A stretch of DNA of 12,629 bases, from assembly GCA_018895795.1 (NCBI GenBank), contig JAHINZ010000473.1, positions 1-12,629 of the forward strand. The letters run 5' to 3'. Below are positions 12,207-12,629 of the stretch, one piece after another. Under the pieces are notes generated by a model, which saw only the letters and a program-made list of their open reading frames with translations, was not told the origin of the DNA and ran no database searches. The stretch is from Alphaproteobacteria bacterium (lineage in GTDB: Bacteria > Pseudomonadota > Alphaproteobacteria > Caulobacterales > Caulobacteraceae). Both the position numbers and the translations under genes were made by a program. Numbering within the stretch: the stretch's first letter is position 1; every line of letters starts with the position of its first letter.

Positions 12207-12629
12207 GGCTCCAGGCGCGGCGGGCGTGTTTGCGGCCCCGCTTGAGAACCCGCCACTGCGCCTTGCGCAGAACCAGCTTCTCGGTCCGCAGCAACTGCTG
12301 CCAGAAGACCAGCAGCACTTCGGGTTCGCGCCGCATCAACCGCCGGATCGGAAACACCAGCTTGGGGTGGCGCTTCTGCCAGCGGATGAACTGCTTGCGC
12401 GCCTGGATCGAGTAACGCAGCACGATCATCAGCCCGATGACCAGCAGCGGCAGGCCCAGGTGCCCTGGCAGCGGCGTCAGCACGGCGCCGGCCAGGATCA
12501 CCAGCGCGCCGAAACCGATGGCGATCCAGCGGAAGGCGCGCGCCGCCGACTCGCGCAGCAGCAGGGCCAGGCGCGCGCGGCGACGGACCTTGTGCTTGAT
12601 ATCGATCGTAGTGGTGGTGATCGCGTTCA
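12184..12629 (-). CDS. Small basic membrane protein, function unknown (start at or just beyond window edge)
   Basis: The leftward frame is open from the window edge to the TAA at 12184-12186; 147 codons are visible. The last two window bases read TG on this strand and precede AAC GCG ATC, so a base A beyond the edge would give an ATG start (M)NAITTTTIDIKHKVRRRARL. A GTG inside (12501) is a less likely start because it would cut the first hydrophobic segment. Two hydrophobic segments (WIAIGFGALVILAGAVL and LGLPLLVIGLMIVLRYS) are joined by TPLPGH, vaguely like PGPGW-type small membrane proteins. A long, very basic tail follows (many Arg/Lys, with WQKRHPKLVFPIRRLMRREPE), probably cytoplasmic. 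Its end overlaps the atp terminator. I do not recognise the function. Confidence 0.7.
   Translation of the reverse strand, partial: NAITTTTIDIKHKVRRRARLALLLRESAARAFRWIAIGFGALVILAGAVLTPLPGHLGLPLLVIGLMIVLRYSIQARKQFIRWQKRHPKLVFPIRRLMRREPEVLLVFWQQLLRTEKLVLRKAQWRVLKRGRKHARRAWSQRKRAQP

Overview
The window looks like chromosomal core DNA from a high-GC alphaproteobacterium of the Caulobacter group (Caulobacter, or a close relative such as Phenylobacterium). The grounds are the almost fully recognisable C-terminal half of the cell-cycle methyltransferase CcrM, its arrangement a few kb from smc, the split F0-only ATP synthase operon with separate b and b' subunits, the strong GC bias at third codon positions, and a Caulobacter-type promoter (TTGACGC, 12 bases, TCTATAGG) in front of the atp genes. 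From memory, ccrM, mutY, a DUF721 gene, thioredoxin-fold genes and smc lie close together in Caulobacter crescentus, so the layout is probably ancestral synteny. I see no insertion sequence, prophage, CRISPR array, tRNA or rRNA.

Left part (1-2965): the end of ccrM runs rightward and converges on mutY (leftward). A 19-bp perfect inverted repeat fills almost the whole gap between their stop codons. mutY diverges from a DUF721/DciA-type gene across a second, larger nested palindrome. A small NTF2-like orphan gene follows.

Middle (2966-7815): a probable three-gene operon reads rightward: a lipoprotein DsbA-like thiol oxidoreductase (CSHC), a second Tat-type exported DsbA paralogue (CPHC, TTG start), then full-length smc (GTG start). 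The genes are separated by 10 and 19 bases with good ribosome binding sites.

Right-middle (7816-9527): a leftward TSUP/YfcA-type membrane transporter and a leftward DUF6481-type charged coiled-coil protein are separated by a run of hairpins. A 395-base intergenic region follows, carrying a diverging weak promoter for the DUF6481 gene and the strong-looking atp promoter.

Right (9528-12629): the F0 operon is atpI, atpB (a), atpE (c), atpF' (b') and atpF (b). It closes with a textbook rho-independent terminator whose loop holds the stop codon of a convergent small membrane protein gene running off the window edge. The F1 genes are not here.

Themes: chromosome maintenance (CcrM, MutY, DciA, SMC), envelope redox (two DsbA-like proteins) and proton-driven ATP synthesis. 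I found no clear undescribed multi-gene system. The more unusual signals are regulatory: nested palindromes that fit exactly between genes, a possible RNA switch at the TSUP ribosome binding site, a cluster of GANTC (CcrM) sites at 8681-9648, and a hairpin after atpE.
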